A DNA stretch of 64,000 nt from Streptomyces sp. NBC_00258. Its GTDB lineage: Bacteria; Actinomycetota; Actinomycetes; Streptomycetales; Streptomycetaceae. The stretch is from the NCBI RefSeq assembly GCF_036182465.1, contig NZ_CP108081.1:10602001-10666000 (forward strand). The letters are read 5' to 3'. Below are positions 1-8,662 of the stretch, piece by piece. The notes beneath the pieces are model-generated. The model was not told where the DNA came from. It did no database searches and saw only the letters and a program-made list of their open reading frames with translations. Position 1 is the stretch's first letter. Each line of letters opens with the position of its first letter. A program made the position numbers and the translations under genes.

Positions 1-1066
1 AGACGAACCCGGTGACGAGCATGGGGCCTGGGCCCACCCGGTGCAGCATCCGGACCAGCAGCGGCCAGATGAGCGGGGTGACGCCTTGGATGATCAGGAA
101 GGGCACTGCGGCCTGGAAGGGGCCCTGGTGTTGGATGACGCCGAGTCGGATGCTCAGGTCGTACGCGCCGCCGAGGAAGCCGAACATGCCGATCACCGCC
201 ATCGCGGCCGACGCGGCGAAGGCCGGGATACGGAACAGCTCCAGGCGCAGCATCGGGGCCGCGCTGCGGCTCTCCACCAGCACGAACGCGACGATGAACA
301 CGGCGAAGGCGACGAAGGACGCGACGACGGGTGTCGAGCTCCAGCCGTCGGAGGGGCCCTGGATGATGCCGTACAGCAGGGTGAGCATGGCCACGGCGAT
401 GGCGATCTGGCCCGGCCAGTCGAGCGAGCGGCCCTCGGGGGCGCTGGACTCGGTGGCCAGCAGCCAGGCACCCACTGCGGTGATCACGGCGAGCACGCCG
501 GTCACGCCGAACGCCCACTGGAAGGAGGCGTGTTCGACGATCCCGCCGGACATCAGCGGGGCGAGGAAGGCGCCGAGCGACAGGGCCGTGGTCCAGGAGG
601 CCAGCCCCTTGGCCCGTGCGGCCGGGGTGGTCGTGACCGCGGTGATCATGGACAAGGAGGCGGGGAAGAGCGCGGCGGCTCCGATGCCGGAGATCGCCTG
701 CCCGGTGATCAGCTGGGCTGCCGAGTCCGAGGTGGCGGACACCAGGTAGCCGACGGCGGACACCAGTGCCGCGCCCACCACCAGTTTCTTACGGCCGTAC
801 AGGTCGCCCACGACGCCGAAGGTCAGCGCGAGGACGGCGGCGGGCACCAGGAAGGCGTCACTGATCCAGGTCAGTTCTCCGCCGGACGCATGGAGGGTGC
901 GCTGCATGACGCCGTTGATCGCGGCGGGCAGGACCAGTCCGATCTGGGCCAGGCAGACGGCCAGACAGCCGGCGATGATCGTGCGGGTGTGGCGTGCCGT
1001 GGCGGCCGGTGGGGTGTCGGACGACGACGGGGCGGCGGATGGGTCGTAGGCGGGGACGGAGACCAT
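1..1066 (-). CDS. MFS drug-export-type transporter (3' end cut by window)
   Basis: Read on the minus strand from the ATG at 1066, which follows an AAGGAGGAGAC ribosome site. About 355 residues are visible and the C-terminus lies outside the window. A short polar N-terminus leads into a transmembrane segment, then the motif GDLYGRKK, the loop 2-3 signature of major facilitator transporters. The following text (TGQAISGIGAAALFP, then a Pro/Gly-rich helix) looks like the 14-helix DHA2 group, which exports drugs by proton antiport. It lies 129 nt downstream of the metallo-beta-lactamase-fold gene on the same strand, so the two are probably co-transcribed under the divergent TetR gene. The substrate cannot be told from sequence. 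Confidence 0.88.
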   Translation of the reverse strand, partial: MVSVPAYDPSAAPSSSDTPPAATARHTRTIIAGCLAVCLAQIGLVLPAAINGVMQRTLHASGGELTWISDAFLVPAAVLALTFGVVGDLYGRKKLVVGAALVSAVGYLVSATSDSAAQLITGQAISGIGAAALFPASLSMITAVTTTPAARAKGLASWTTALSLGAFLAPLMSGGIVEHASFQWAFGVTGVLAVITAVGAWLLATESSAPEGRSLDWPGQIAIAVAMLTLLYGIIQGPSDGWSSTPVVASFVAFAVFIVAFVLVESRSAAPMLRLELFRIPAFAASAAMAVIGMFGFLGGAYDLSIRLGVIQHQGPFQAAVPFLIIQGVTPLIWPLLVRMLHRVGPGPMLVTGFV

Positions 1067-1195
1067 GTCTCCTCCTTGGCAGGGTTGGCGGGACGTGCGG
1101 CCCGAAGGGGGAATGCGGGGAGTTGGGCGCACCGGAGGGGGCGGTGCGCCGGTTGCGGAGGGCGGGGCCTCGGCAGGGCGAGCGGGGGAGCGTCG

Positions 1196-2158
1196 TCAGA
1201 CGCGGGGGCAGAGCTCGGCCATGCAGCCGAACAGCCCGGGGCCGTCGAGTGGGGGCAGCGCGGGGTCGAGCTCCCGGTAGACGGTATGCACGTTGACGGC
1301 GAGGCGTTCGCTCTCGTGCAGGTCGGCGAAGCGGCCGAGGCGGATGTCGCGTGCCGCGTCCATGACCGGCATGCCGGTGGTGAACCGGGCGGTGGCCTGC
1401 TCATGGACGTATTCGAGGTAGTCGCGGATCTCACGGACCGTCTGTTTGGTGGTGACAGGGCCGTGGCCGGGTACGACGATGTCCGCGTCGAGGCCGAGCA
1501 ACAGGTCGCAGGCGGCGAGCCAGCGGGTGAAGGGGCCGTGCCAGACGACCGGCGCCGCCCCGGCGAAGACGATGTCGCCGGTGTAGACCGTCCGGGCCTG
1601 CGGCACGTGCACGATCGTGTCCCCGGCGCTGTGCGCGGGGCCCACGTCGATGAGGCGGACCTCGGCGCCGCCGATGTCCAGGACGCTCTCGCCGTCGAAG
1701 ATCCGGTTCGGCAGTGCGGGTTCGATGCCCGTGTAGTCGAAGCTGCCGAAGATCCGTCGCGCGAAGTGTCCGGCGGGACTGTCCATGCCGGTCAGCGCCA
1801 GCATCTCGGCCGGACCCACCTGGCGCATGTCCGCCACGGACCCGCGGGCCGCGATGATCTCGGCGTGGGCCACGAGCTGGTTGCCGAACCAGTGGTCGCC
1901 GTTGCCATGGGTGTTGACCACGGTGGCGATCGGCGCGGTGGCGGTCAGCGGCGTCAGCGCGTCGAGCATGGTCTCGGTCAGCCGCAGGTCGTAGAGGGTG
2001 TCGACGAGCAGTGACTCGCCCCGGCCGGTGATCAGTCCGGCGTTGCTCATGCCCCATCCGGCATCGCCCGCGATCCAGGCGTAACAGCCGTGTCCGAGTT
2101 CGACACAGCCTGTTCGGGATGCCACGGAAGCCACGTTGCCTCCTGTCTCGTCCCGCAT
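1196..2158 (-). CDS. Metallo-beta-lactamase-fold hydrolase
   Basis: A 320-residue protein starting at MRDETGGNVASVAS; an in-frame ATG at 2239 would run through the probable operator. The core motif is THGNGDHWFGN: this is the HxHxDH zinc motif with the second His replaced by Asn, a variant known in one MBL subfamily. Later ligand regions are DVGPAHSAGD (His), YTGDIVF (Asp) and VPGHGPV (His). Such proteins hydrolyse thioesters, lactones or similar bonds; the substrate here is unknown. It is divergent from a tetR gene and followed by an MFS exporter, so a role in detoxifying or exporting a small molecule is plausible but is inference. Confidence 0.85.
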   Translation of the reverse strand: MRDETGGNVASVASRTGCVELGHGCYAWIAGDAGWGMSNAGLITGRGESLLVDTLYDLRLTETMLDALTPLTATAPIATVVNTHGNGDHWFGNQLVAHAEIIAARGSVADMRQVGPAEMLALTGMDSPAGHFARRIFGSFDYTGIEPALPNRIFDGESVLDIGGAEVRLIDVGPAHSAGDTIVHVPQARTVYTGDIVFAGAAPVVWHGPFTRWLAACDLLLGLDADIVVPGHGPVTTKQTVREIRDYLEYVHEQATARFTTGMPVMDAARDIRLGRFADLHESERLAVNVHTVYRELDPALPPLDGPGLFGCMAELCPRV

Positions 2159-2184
2159 CAGATAGCGAGACCTCAGTGTATTTT

Positions 2185-2198
2185 TGGACTGGAGTCCA
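2185..2198. promoter_or_regulatory. Palindrome in the MBL/TetR divergent promoter region
   Basis: TGGACT-GG-AGTCCA is a perfect 6+6 inverted repeat with a 2-nt centre. It sits 27 nt from the MBL start and 73 nt from the tetR start. Its place between divergent genes is what a TetR-family operator would have. Binding is inferred. Confidence 0.5.
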
Positions 2199-2271
2199 TC
2201 AATGGAGGACAATCTAAGAAGGCGGTATGGCGGCGTCAATACCCGTGTAGCCCTGTGCTGTACTGGAGGCC

Positions 2272-2910
2272 ATGAAGATCCCGGAGGCAGGAGTCGAAGT
2301 CGTGCCCGCAGCGCCGCCCGTCGGACGCCGGGAACGCAAGCGACAGCAGGCGCGCGACCAGCTCTACGCCGCGGCGCTGCACTTGTTCGTCACCCAGGGG
2401 TACGAGGCGACGACCATGGACCAGATCGCCGAAACCGCCGACGTCGCCCGGGCCACCGTCTTCAACTACTTCTCACAGAAGGTCGGGTTCCTCGAGGAAT
2501 GGGGAGTCCGTCGCCGCGCTCGCGTCAACGAGATCCTCGGCTCCCAGCGCGCCGAGGACCTGCCGGTCGGAGACCGGCTGCGCCGTTACCTGAAGGAGAT
2601 GGCCGACCTCAACGTCGCCTCCCGCGCCGAGACCACCGTCCTGATGGACGCCTCCGCGCGGTATGGCAGCCTCCTTCAGGATCCGTCTCTGGAGATCGAA
2701 CTCGCCAGGATCGTCGAACAGGGTCAGCAGCGCAGGGAGATCAGGGCGGACGTCGGCTGCGACCAGGCCGGACAACTGCTGGCCGCCTGCTACTTCACGA
2801 CAATCCTGCGCTGGATCCGAGAAGAGCCGGCCCCCTTCGACCTCCACGAGCGACTCACAGGGGCGCTCGACATCATCCTGCCGGGGCTCCTCGTCGGCGA
2901 AGCGGCCTGA
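2272..2910 (+). CDS. TetR/AcrR-family transcriptional regulator
   Basis: A 212-residue protein preceded by CTGGAGGCC. The N-terminal helix-turn-helix domain (about residues 20-70) reads RDQLYAAALHLFVTQGY, then TTMDQIAETADVARATVFNYF, the usual TetR layout of helices 1-3. The C-terminal ligand domain is variable (about 75-205). It is divergent from the MBL-fold/MFS pair and most likely represses both, being released by the compound they handle. Ligand unknown. Confidence 0.92.
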   Translation: MKIPEAGVEVVPAAPPVGRRERKRQQARDQLYAAALHLFVTQGYEATTMDQIAETADVARATVFNYFSQKVGFLEEWGVRRRARVNEILGSQRAEDLPVGDRLRRYLKEMADLNVASRAETTVLMDASARYGSLLQDPSLEIELARIVEQGQQRREIRADVGCDQAGQLLAACYFTTILRWIREEPAPFDLHERLTGALDIILPGLLVGEAA

Positions 2911-2961
2911 CGCGGCACGTCACCTTCATCCAGCCGCTTGCACAGAGGTGAACCCACCCTT

Positions 2962-3105
2962 CAGCCGTCCTACGCCCTGGGCCTACTGGTGGGCCGCTGG
3001 GGCACGGCCTTCTTCGCCCTTGGCCGCCATCGTCTCGCGGTGGCCGGCGCCGAGGCGCTCTACACCGACATGAGGCACTTCGGCTCCCGGGGAGGTGCCG
3101 TTGCC
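2962..3105 (+). pseudogene. Fragment of KUP-type potassium uptake protein
   Basis: One short reading frame keeps about 45 residues that match the middle of KUP transporters: YALGLLVGRWGTAFFALG followed by LAVAGAEALYTDMRHFGSR. The AxxGAEALYxDMxHFG block is a hallmark of the family. Nothing before or after it continues the match, and full KUP proteins exceed 600 residues. This is a remnant cut off just before the repeat at 3133. The call rests on family memory, not a search. Confidence 0.6.
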
Positions 3106-3132
3106 TTCGTGGCGCTGAGCGTCGGCAGGTCA

Positions 3133-3168
3133 ATCCGCTGCGCGCGAGTTCGAGACCCCTCTCCGGGC
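3133..3168. repeat. Direct repeat R1, left copy (T-arm-like)
   Basis: The 32-nt core ending CTCTCCGGGC matches 10168-10199 at 28 of 32 positions by eye. It contains GAGTTCGAGACCCC, which looks like a tRNA T-arm. A second T-arm-like piece (GGTTCGAGTCCCACC) follows at about 3189-3205. No full tRNA can be built around either. They are probably scars of integration at tRNA ends. Confidence 0.45.
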
Positions 3169-3291
3169 CGGGGTGACCGTCCGGCGCCGGTTCGAGTCCC
3201 ACCCGCCCCACCTACGTAGGCTTCTGACCTTCGGATACGTTCCTTTTTTGGGTGTCGGCTCAACGGCCCGTACCGAAGACGGCCGAACTTC

Positions 3292-3678
3292 TCAAGGAGT
3301 CGCATCACGAGGCTGCGAGTCGTGGCCGCGAGGTACTACGAGGCGATGGTCCGCTACGGGGCAGGCGTTCTCGTGGCGGGCCTCCAGGGCCGGCATCATC
3401 AGGGCCGCTTCTCGGGTTGGGCGGGTGCCGAGGGTGAGGTCGGCGGGGTGGCCCTGATCGCGCAGCGGGGTCGTGATGCCGGGGTGGGTGCGGCCGTAGT
3501 GGGTGGCGTGGCAGGTTTCGTCGTGGTGGGAGAGGGCCCAGGTGGTGGGGGCACCGACCGTCGCCAGGTCGGTGATCGTGCGGGCGATGACCTCCCTCCG
3601 CTTGTCAGCCTCCCGGGCGCGGTTGAGGAAGTCGAAGTTGGGTGTGGCTCTGTGGGAGGGATGGCTCCGCCGGTGCAC
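3292..3678 (-). pseudogene. Decayed fragment of GH13 alpha-glucosidase
   Basis: The frame keeps a recognisable but eroded stretch of a family GH13 alpha-glucosidase: NFDFLNRAREADKRREVI, then VGAPTTWALSHHDETCHATH, then LTLGTRPTREAALMMPALEA. In intact enzymes the middle block is TWVLSNHDVxRHxTRYG; here the conserved N-H-D is HHD. The usual LPGSxYxYQGEELG block that should follow is unreadable. Neither the N-terminal catalytic half nor the C-terminal domain is present. It is next to two other gene fragments in a decaying segment. Confidence 0.6.
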
Positions 3679-3712
3679 ATCCGGCCAACGGCGCGAACGT
3701 ATCGGAGGCGGA

Positions 3713-4099
3713 TCAGTGGCTGAGCAGCCAGCCGATTCGGTCGTAGGCGAGGACCTGGTAGCCGACCATGATCACAAGGAGCCGGCGGGCCGCGCGGCGC
3801 AGGCCGGCGAAGTGCAGCGCGGCCACCGCGCCGAAGAACACAGTGAGTTCGAGGAGCAGGCGCACTGGTCCGGGGGTGTGGAAATCACTCTCGCCAGAAC
3901 GGGACGGGTCATCCGGCACGGCGAAGGAACCCCACGCCCAGCCCACAGCCACGGGCAGTGCGACGACCAGCAGCCAGCGCCACGGAGAGGGGACCTTGCG
4001 CCAGGACCAGACGGCCAGGCAGAGCAGCGAGACCAACTCGAGCAGGAAGCGGATCGCGAGCATGGCGTCGTTGTTGGCGAGCGCCAGCGTGACGTTCAC
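3713..4099 (-). CDS. DUF2568 (YrdB-type) small membrane protein
   Basis: A 128-residue protein starting at GTG after GGAGGCCTG. It has four hydrophobic segments (about residues 12-32, 42-60, 75-97 and 103-122). The second ends in WGSFAVPDDP and is followed by PVRLLLELTVFFGAVAAL, the pattern of DUF2568 proteins. The function is unknown. It appears intact although the genes on both sides are broken. Confidence 0.7.
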   Translation of the reverse strand: MNVTLALANNDAMLAIRFLLELVSLLCLAVWSWRKVPSPWRWLLVVALPVAVGWAWGSFAVPDDPSRSGESDFHTPGPVRLLLELTVFFGAVAALHFAGLRRAARRLLVIMVGYQVLAYDRIGWLLSH

Positions 4100-4335
4100 C
4101 AGGCCTCCGCATGTGCCTCAACCAGCATGTCATCGTCCCCCGTTGGTGCCGACTCGCGCGTGCTGACAGCCGTGGATCAGGTCACGTCGGGTGGGCTGAA
4201 GCATCCTTCCGCAACCGGGAGGCCCCGACAAGAGCCGACGACCTGAACGAGGCGGGGACTGTGGTCGGCCACAGCGATCCGCCGTACCAGAGCCTCCACT
4301 GCCGCGACTCGTGGGGACGGTTCCTGCGCTGGTGC

Positions 4336-4762
4336 ATGTTCTCCGACCTGATGGACCTCGACGACGCCCGCCGGTACGTCGCCGACATGCTCGCCGGCAT
4401 GGACGTCCGGTACGACCGGGGCGACGACCACCGGTTCGTCGGCACCCTGTGCCCGGACATGAAGGTGACGCTGGAGCGGTCCGACCCGGACGTCGTCACC
4501 GCGGTGACCCGGTCGGCGGACCTGCTGCGTGAGGGGCGTTGGGCTCCTGCTCGACCTCGTCGACCGCGCGGAGGTCCGCGACGCCGTGGCCGCGTGGATT
4601 GGACGGGTCGACACCGTCACCGCCCGCACGGACCGGGTGGACGTCGACGCGTTGCTCATCCGGCCCGACGGCTGTGTCGCCCGGGCCTTGCCCACCGGGC
4701 AGGACCTCGACGCCGCCACGCTGGTGCGTGCGCTGGGCACATGGTTCGGCCAACCGGCCTGA
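4336..4762 (+). pseudogene. 3' fragment of FAD-dependent aromatic monooxygenase, frameshifted
   Basis: Two frames together give the C-terminal part of a PHBH/PgaE-type flavin monooxygenase. The first reads DLMDLDDARRYVADMLAG then MDVRYDRGDDHRFVGTLCPD and ends near DLLREGR. From 4529 the second reads GLLLDLVDRAEVRDAV then DALLIRPDGCVARAL, the thioredoxin-like C-terminal domain. One extra T around 4539-4540 (CGTTGGG) explains the break. The FAD-binding N-terminal two thirds are absent, so it is a true fragment even if the frameshift were a base-call error. Confidence 0.65.
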
Positions 4763-4848
4763 GCACCGTCTAACAGTCGTCTCAGGTTCGCTCGGTAGGA
4801 AGTAGGCGTCCAGATAAGCAATAGCAACCCGTATGTAGGAGGCTAGTG

Positions 4849-6999
4849 ATGGCAGTCAACGCAGCGCCGTCCGGGGAAGCGCCGGCCGGTCGGTTGGCAG
4901 GCCGGTGGGTGCCATGGTTGGTGATTGGCTTGTGGCTGGTGCTGGCGGTGGGCATGGTGCCGCTGAGCGGAAAGTTGAGCTCGGTCACCACCGACAGTGC
5001 CGTGGACACCCTGCCGGCCAGTGCCGAGTCCACCAAGGTGGCGGCGCTGGACGACAAGCTCCCCGGTGGTGAGGACAACACGTTCGTCTTCGTGTACCAC
5101 CGCGCCGGCGGCATGACCGACGCCGACCGCGCGACGGTCGAGCGCCACTACGACACCCTTACCAAGAAGTACCCGCCGAAGGGGACAGCGGCGGCCGGCG
5201 AGGACGACGAGGGCTCACCGATGAGCCGCTCCGCCGACCGCGAGGCGATGGTGTTCACCCTCGATGTGAACATGTCCTACGGCCCACCGGAGGACCTCGT
5301 CGGCCCGGTACGTGACGCCGCGAAGGACCGCCCCTCCGGCCTGGAACTCGACGTGACCGGCCCGGGCGCGATCGACGGCGACATGGATGCCGTCTTCGAC
5401 GGCATCGACACGCAGGTCCTCCTCACCACCATGATCGTCGTCACGCTCCTGCTCATCATCACCTACCGCAGCCCGGTGTTGTGGATCATCCCGCTGCTGG
5501 CTGTCGGTGCGGCCGCACTGACCTCGATGGGCACCGTCTACCTGCTCGTCAAGGGCTTCAACATCGTGGTCAACGACCAGAACTCGGCGCTGCTGACGAT
5601 CCTGGTGTTCGGCGTCGGCACGGACTACGCGCTGTTGCTCATCGCTCGATACCGGGAGGCACTGCACCACCATGAGAACGTCCGGGTCGCGATGGTCCAC
5701 GCGCTACGCGGCGCGGCGCCGGCCATCATCGCGTCCGCGGCCACCGTGGTCGCCGGCCTGCTCTGCCTGCTCGTCGCGGACCTGAACAGCACCAGCGGGC
5801 TGGGCCCGATCGGTGCGGCCGGCATCCTGTGCGCGCTGGTGGCCATGCTGACGCTGTTCCCGGCGGTGCTCGTGGTGCTCGGCAGGCGGGTCTTCTGGCC
5901 GGCCATCCCGCGGTTCAGCACGGCCGTGCAGGAGAAGCCGGGGCTGTGGGGACGGCTCGGCACCGCCATCAACCGCCGCCGGTGGATGGCGACGCTCGGC
6001 TCGCTCGGAGTCCTCGGCGTGCTCGCCCTCGGGCTGGCGGGCAACACCGGCGCCCTGCGGGAGCAGGACCAGTTCCTGAACACGCCGGAGTCGGTCAACG
6101 GCTTCACCGTTCTCCGCGAGCACTTCCCGGAGTTCGGCGGCCAGCCGATGACGATCTTCACGCGGCCGGCGCACCAGGAGCGGGTGCTCGACGTCGTCAA
6201 GGACACTCGCGGTGTGGCCGAGGCCGTCCCGGAGCAGACCAGCGGTGGCTGGGCCACCATCTCCGTGACCCCGAAGGACGCGCCGGACACCACCGCGGAG
6301 TACGACACGATCAAGCGGGTACGCACCGCCGTGCACGCGGTGAGCGGGGCTGAGGCGATCGTCGGCGGGCCGAGTGCGGAGAACCTCGACACCGAGGTGA
6401 CCACCGTGCGCGACGAGAAGCTGGTGATCCCGCTGGTGCTCATCGTCGTCCTGATCATCCTCGGGCTGCTGCTGCGCGCGATCCTGGCCCCGCTGGTCAT
6501 GATGACCACCGTGGTCATCTCATTCGCCGCGGCCTTCGGCGGCAGCGTGTTCTTCTTCGACACGGTTCTCGGGTTCAAGGGCATCGACTCTTCGGTGCCG
6601 CTGCTGGCATTCCTGTTCCTGGTGGCGCTCGGCGTCGACTACAACATCTTCCTGGCCAGCCGGGCCCGGGAGGAGACCCTGCGTCTCGGCACCAGAGAGG
6701 GCATGCTCAAAGCCCTTTCGGCCACCGGTGGCGTCATCACCTCGGCAGGCCTGGTCCTGGCGGCCACGTTCGCGGTCCTCGCCACACTTCCGCTGGTGAT
6801 GCTGGTCGAGGTCGGGTTCCTGGTCGCCTTCGGCGTGCTGCTCGATGCCCTGCTGGTGCGGTCGGTCCTGGTGCCCGCCCTCACCTTGCTGATCGGCCGG
6901 CGGATGTGGTGGCCGAGCCGGCTGTCCCATCCAGCGGCGGAGCTGCCGGACGGTCAACAGCCGCTCGCCGACGACAAGGAGCCCGCGCTGCAACGGTGA
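4849..6999 (+). CDS. MMPL-family RND transporter
   Basis: A 716-residue inner-membrane transporter; ATG 4849 lies 6 nt after AGGAGG and is preferred to the GTG one codon upstream. Layout: transmembrane helix 1 (about 23-42), a first extracytoplasmic loop (45-180), helices 2-6 (185-375), a second loop (380-525), helices 7-11 (530-690) and a short cytoplasmic tail. The MMPL signatures GVGTDYALLLIARYREAL and its second-half partner LGVDYNIFLASRAREETL are both present; the Asp-Tyr pairs belong to the proton relay. MMPL proteins export lipids or drugs. It converges on a two-component system that may control it, and its stop is followed by a strong terminator. Confidence 0.93.
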   Translation: MAVNAAPSGEAPAGRLAGRWVPWLVIGLWLVLAVGMVPLSGKLSSVTTDSAVDTLPASAESTKVAALDDKLPGGEDNTFVFVYHRAGGMTDADRATVERHYDTLTKKYPPKGTAAAGEDDEGSPMSRSADREAMVFTLDVNMSYGPPEDLVGPVRDAAKDRPSGLELDVTGPGAIDGDMDAVFDGIDTQVLLTTMIVVTLLLIITYRSPVLWIIPLLAVGAAALTSMGTVYLLVKGFNIVVNDQNSALLTILVFGVGTDYALLLIARYREALHHHENVRVAMVHALRGAAPAIIASAATVVAGLLCLLVADLNSTSGLGPIGAAGILCALVAMLTLFPAVLVVLGRRVFWPAIPRFSTAVQEKPGLWGRLGTAINRRRWMATLGSLGVLGVLALGLAGNTGALREQDQFLNTPESVNGFTVLREHFPEFGGQPMTIFTRPAHQERVLDVVKDTRGVAEAVPEQTSGGWATISVTPKDAPDTTAEYDTIKRVRTAVHAVSGAEAIVGGPSAENLDTEVTTVRDEKLVIPLVLIVVLIILGLLLRAILAPLVMMTTVVISFAAAFGGSVFFFDTVLGFKGIDSSVPLLAFLFLVALGVDYNIFLASRAREETLRLGTREGMLKALSATGGVITSAGLVLAATFAVLATLPLVMLVEVGFLVAFGVLLDALLVRSVLVPALTLLIGRRMWWPSRLSHPAAELPDGQQPLADDKEPALQR

Positions 7000-7023
7000 G
7001 GTGAGCGCGGCGGCACGGACGAG

Positions 7024-7059
7024 ATCCGGGACGGGGCCCCAGGCCCGTCCCGGATTTTT
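7024..7059 (+). terminator. Intrinsic terminator of the MMPL gene
   Basis: A 12-bp perfect stem (ATCCGGGACGGG at 7024-7035 with CCCGTCCCGGAT at 7044-7055), an 8-nt loop and a TTTTT run form a classical rho-independent terminator 25 nt after the stop codon. Confidence 0.85.
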
Positions 7060-7254
7060 CATGGGCCCGACGGCCGCCGCCCTTTGGTGCTGCGCCGCGC
7101 CGCCGGGGCTGGGGTCGGCGCATCGTGGTGTCCTGCCCCGGACGGTGAGCCGCGCGGGGCCATGCCCGAGGGCCGCCGTCCCTTGTCCTGCGCCGCGCCG
7201 CCGGGGCGGGTCAGCGCGCCGCGGTGTCCTCCCCGGCGGTGAGCCGCGCGATCG
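7060..7254. repeat. Tandem duplication of the histidine-kinase 3' end
   Basis: About 95 bp at 7060-7158 and 7161-7254 are imperfect copies; both contain TGCGCCGCGCCGCCGGGG and end in CGGTGAGCCGCGCG. The right copy holds the last codons and stop (7211) of the kinase gene. The left copy is an extra, untranslated one that has lost the stop. Confidence 0.6.
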
Positions 7255-8662
7255 GGGCGGGCGGGGCCGCGGCCGGAAGGCCGACCCGAAGCAGCGCGCC
7301 ACCGCGTGCGGAGCGGGCGACGGTGGCCCGGCCGCCGTGGGCGTCGACGACCCGCTGCACGATCGACAGCCCCAGACCGGATCCCGGCAACGCCCGCGCG
7401 CTGTCGGCACGGTAGAACCGGTCGAACACCCGCGGTACGTCGGCGGCGTCGATGCCCGGCCCGGCGTCGTCGACCTCGAGCACCGCCGACGCGCCCTCGG
7501 CACGGAGCCGGACCTGGACCGGCTGGTCCGCGGGGGACCACTTGCCGGCGTTGTCGATGAGGTTGAGCACCGCCCGCTCGAGCGCAGCGGGACGCCCGCT
7601 CACCCACACAGAGGTCACGTCGAGCGCGACCTCGATGTCGGGCACGCGGGAACGCGCCCGGGTCGCGGCGGCCACCACCACGTCGGCGAGGTCGAGCACC
7701 TCGGTGTTCTCGTCGCTGACGTCACCGCGCGCCAGGTCGGTCAGCTCGGCGGCAAGGGTGCTCAACTCGGCCACCTGGGCGCCGAGATCGTTGAGCAGCC
7801 GGGTCCGGCTCTCCGCCGGCAGTGCGCTGTCCAGGGTGCCGCGCCGATCGAGCCGGATCAGCAGCTCGGCGTTGAGGCGCAGGCTGGTGAGCGGGGTCTT
7901 GAGCTCGTGGGCGGCGTCCTCGGCGAGCAGCCGCTGGGCCCGCCGGGAGTCCCGGAGCGCGGCGAGCATGTCGTTGATCGACTGGATCAGCCGCCGGATC
8001 TCCCCACCGCCCTCGTCCGGGATGTCGGCGTCGAGATCCCGGGTGTGCGCGACACGTACCGCGGCGGCGGTCAGCCGGTCGATCGGTGCCAGCCCGGTCC
8101 GCGCCACGGTCCGCCCGACAAGGGCACCGCCGACCACGCAGAGCAGCCCGATCAGCAGCATGCCGAACCCGAACTGGTTGATCGGGCTGTCGTCGACGAC
8201 GCGGGCCACCTGGACCGCGCCGTCGCCCGCCCGCAGCGTGTAGATGACGTAGCCCTCCTCGTCGCTGCCGTTCGACTCCAGCAGGTCGGCCGACGCGCCC
8301 TGCGCCACACGCCCGGCCTGCTCGCTGACCGGGGGCAGCGCGGGTTGGCCGGCCGGCGTCCGGACCGAGCCGTCGGGCAGGATGACCCGCACCAGCCGCC
8401 CGGATCCCGGATACGGCGGTAGCTGGACCTGCGCCAGACCTGCGCGCTCCGCGTTCGTCGCCAGGACGCGGGAGTCGGCGCGTAGCTGGTTATCGGCGGT
8501 GTCCCGCAGCTCCCAGTCCAGTAGCTCGCTGGCCACCTGGAAGGCCGCGAACACGCTGACCGCGATGGCCGTCGCCGCGATCACCGTCAGCCTGGCCCGC
8601 AGGGACCGCCGGCGCCACCATCGGGTCAGCCGGCGCGGTTCCCGGCCGGCGTGCCTGCTCAC
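7211..8662 (-). CDS. Sensor histidine kinase (OmpR-partner type)
   Basis: 483 residues; the GTG start overlaps the response regulator's stop by 4 nt (GTGA), so the two are translationally coupled. Layout: transmembrane helix 1 (about 25-48), extracytoplasmic sensor (50-160), helix 2 (165-187), HAMP linker (to about 245), HisKA box EDAAHELKTPLTSLRL (phospho-acceptor His), and an HATPase domain with N box NLIDNAGKWS, G1 DDAGPGI and G2 GSGLGLSIV. The signal is unknown. The nearby MMPL transporter is a possible target. Confidence 0.93.
   Translation of the reverse strand: MSRHAGREPRRLTRWWRRRSLRARLTVIAATAIAVSVFAAFQVASELLDWELRDTADNQLRADSRVLATNAERAGLAQVQLPPYPGSGRLVRVILPDGSVRTPAGQPALPPVSEQAGRVAQGASADLLESNGSDEEGYVIYTLRAGDGAVQVARVVDDSPINQFGFGMLLIGLLCVVGGALVGRTVARTGLAPIDRLTAAAVRVAHTRDLDADIPDEGGGEIRRLIQSINDMLAALRDSRRAQRLLAEDAAHELKTPLTSLRLNAELLIRLDRRGTLDSALPAESRTRLLNDLGAQVAELSTLAAELTDLARGDVSDENTEVLDLADVVVAAATRARSRVPDIEVALDVTSVWVSGRPAALERAVLNLIDNAGKWSPADQPVQVRLRAEGASAVLEVDDAGPGIDAADVPRVFDRFYRADSARALPGSGLGLSIVQRVVDAHGGRATVARSARGGALLRVGLPAAAPPAPIARLTAGEDTAAR

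Noticed and set aside
41..2014. 657-codon open frame on the plus strand
   Set aside because: It is the antisense shadow of the MFS and MBL-fold genes, which carry clear family motifs on the minus strand. Its residue make-up (Gly/Asp/Arg/His) is typical of high-GC shadows.
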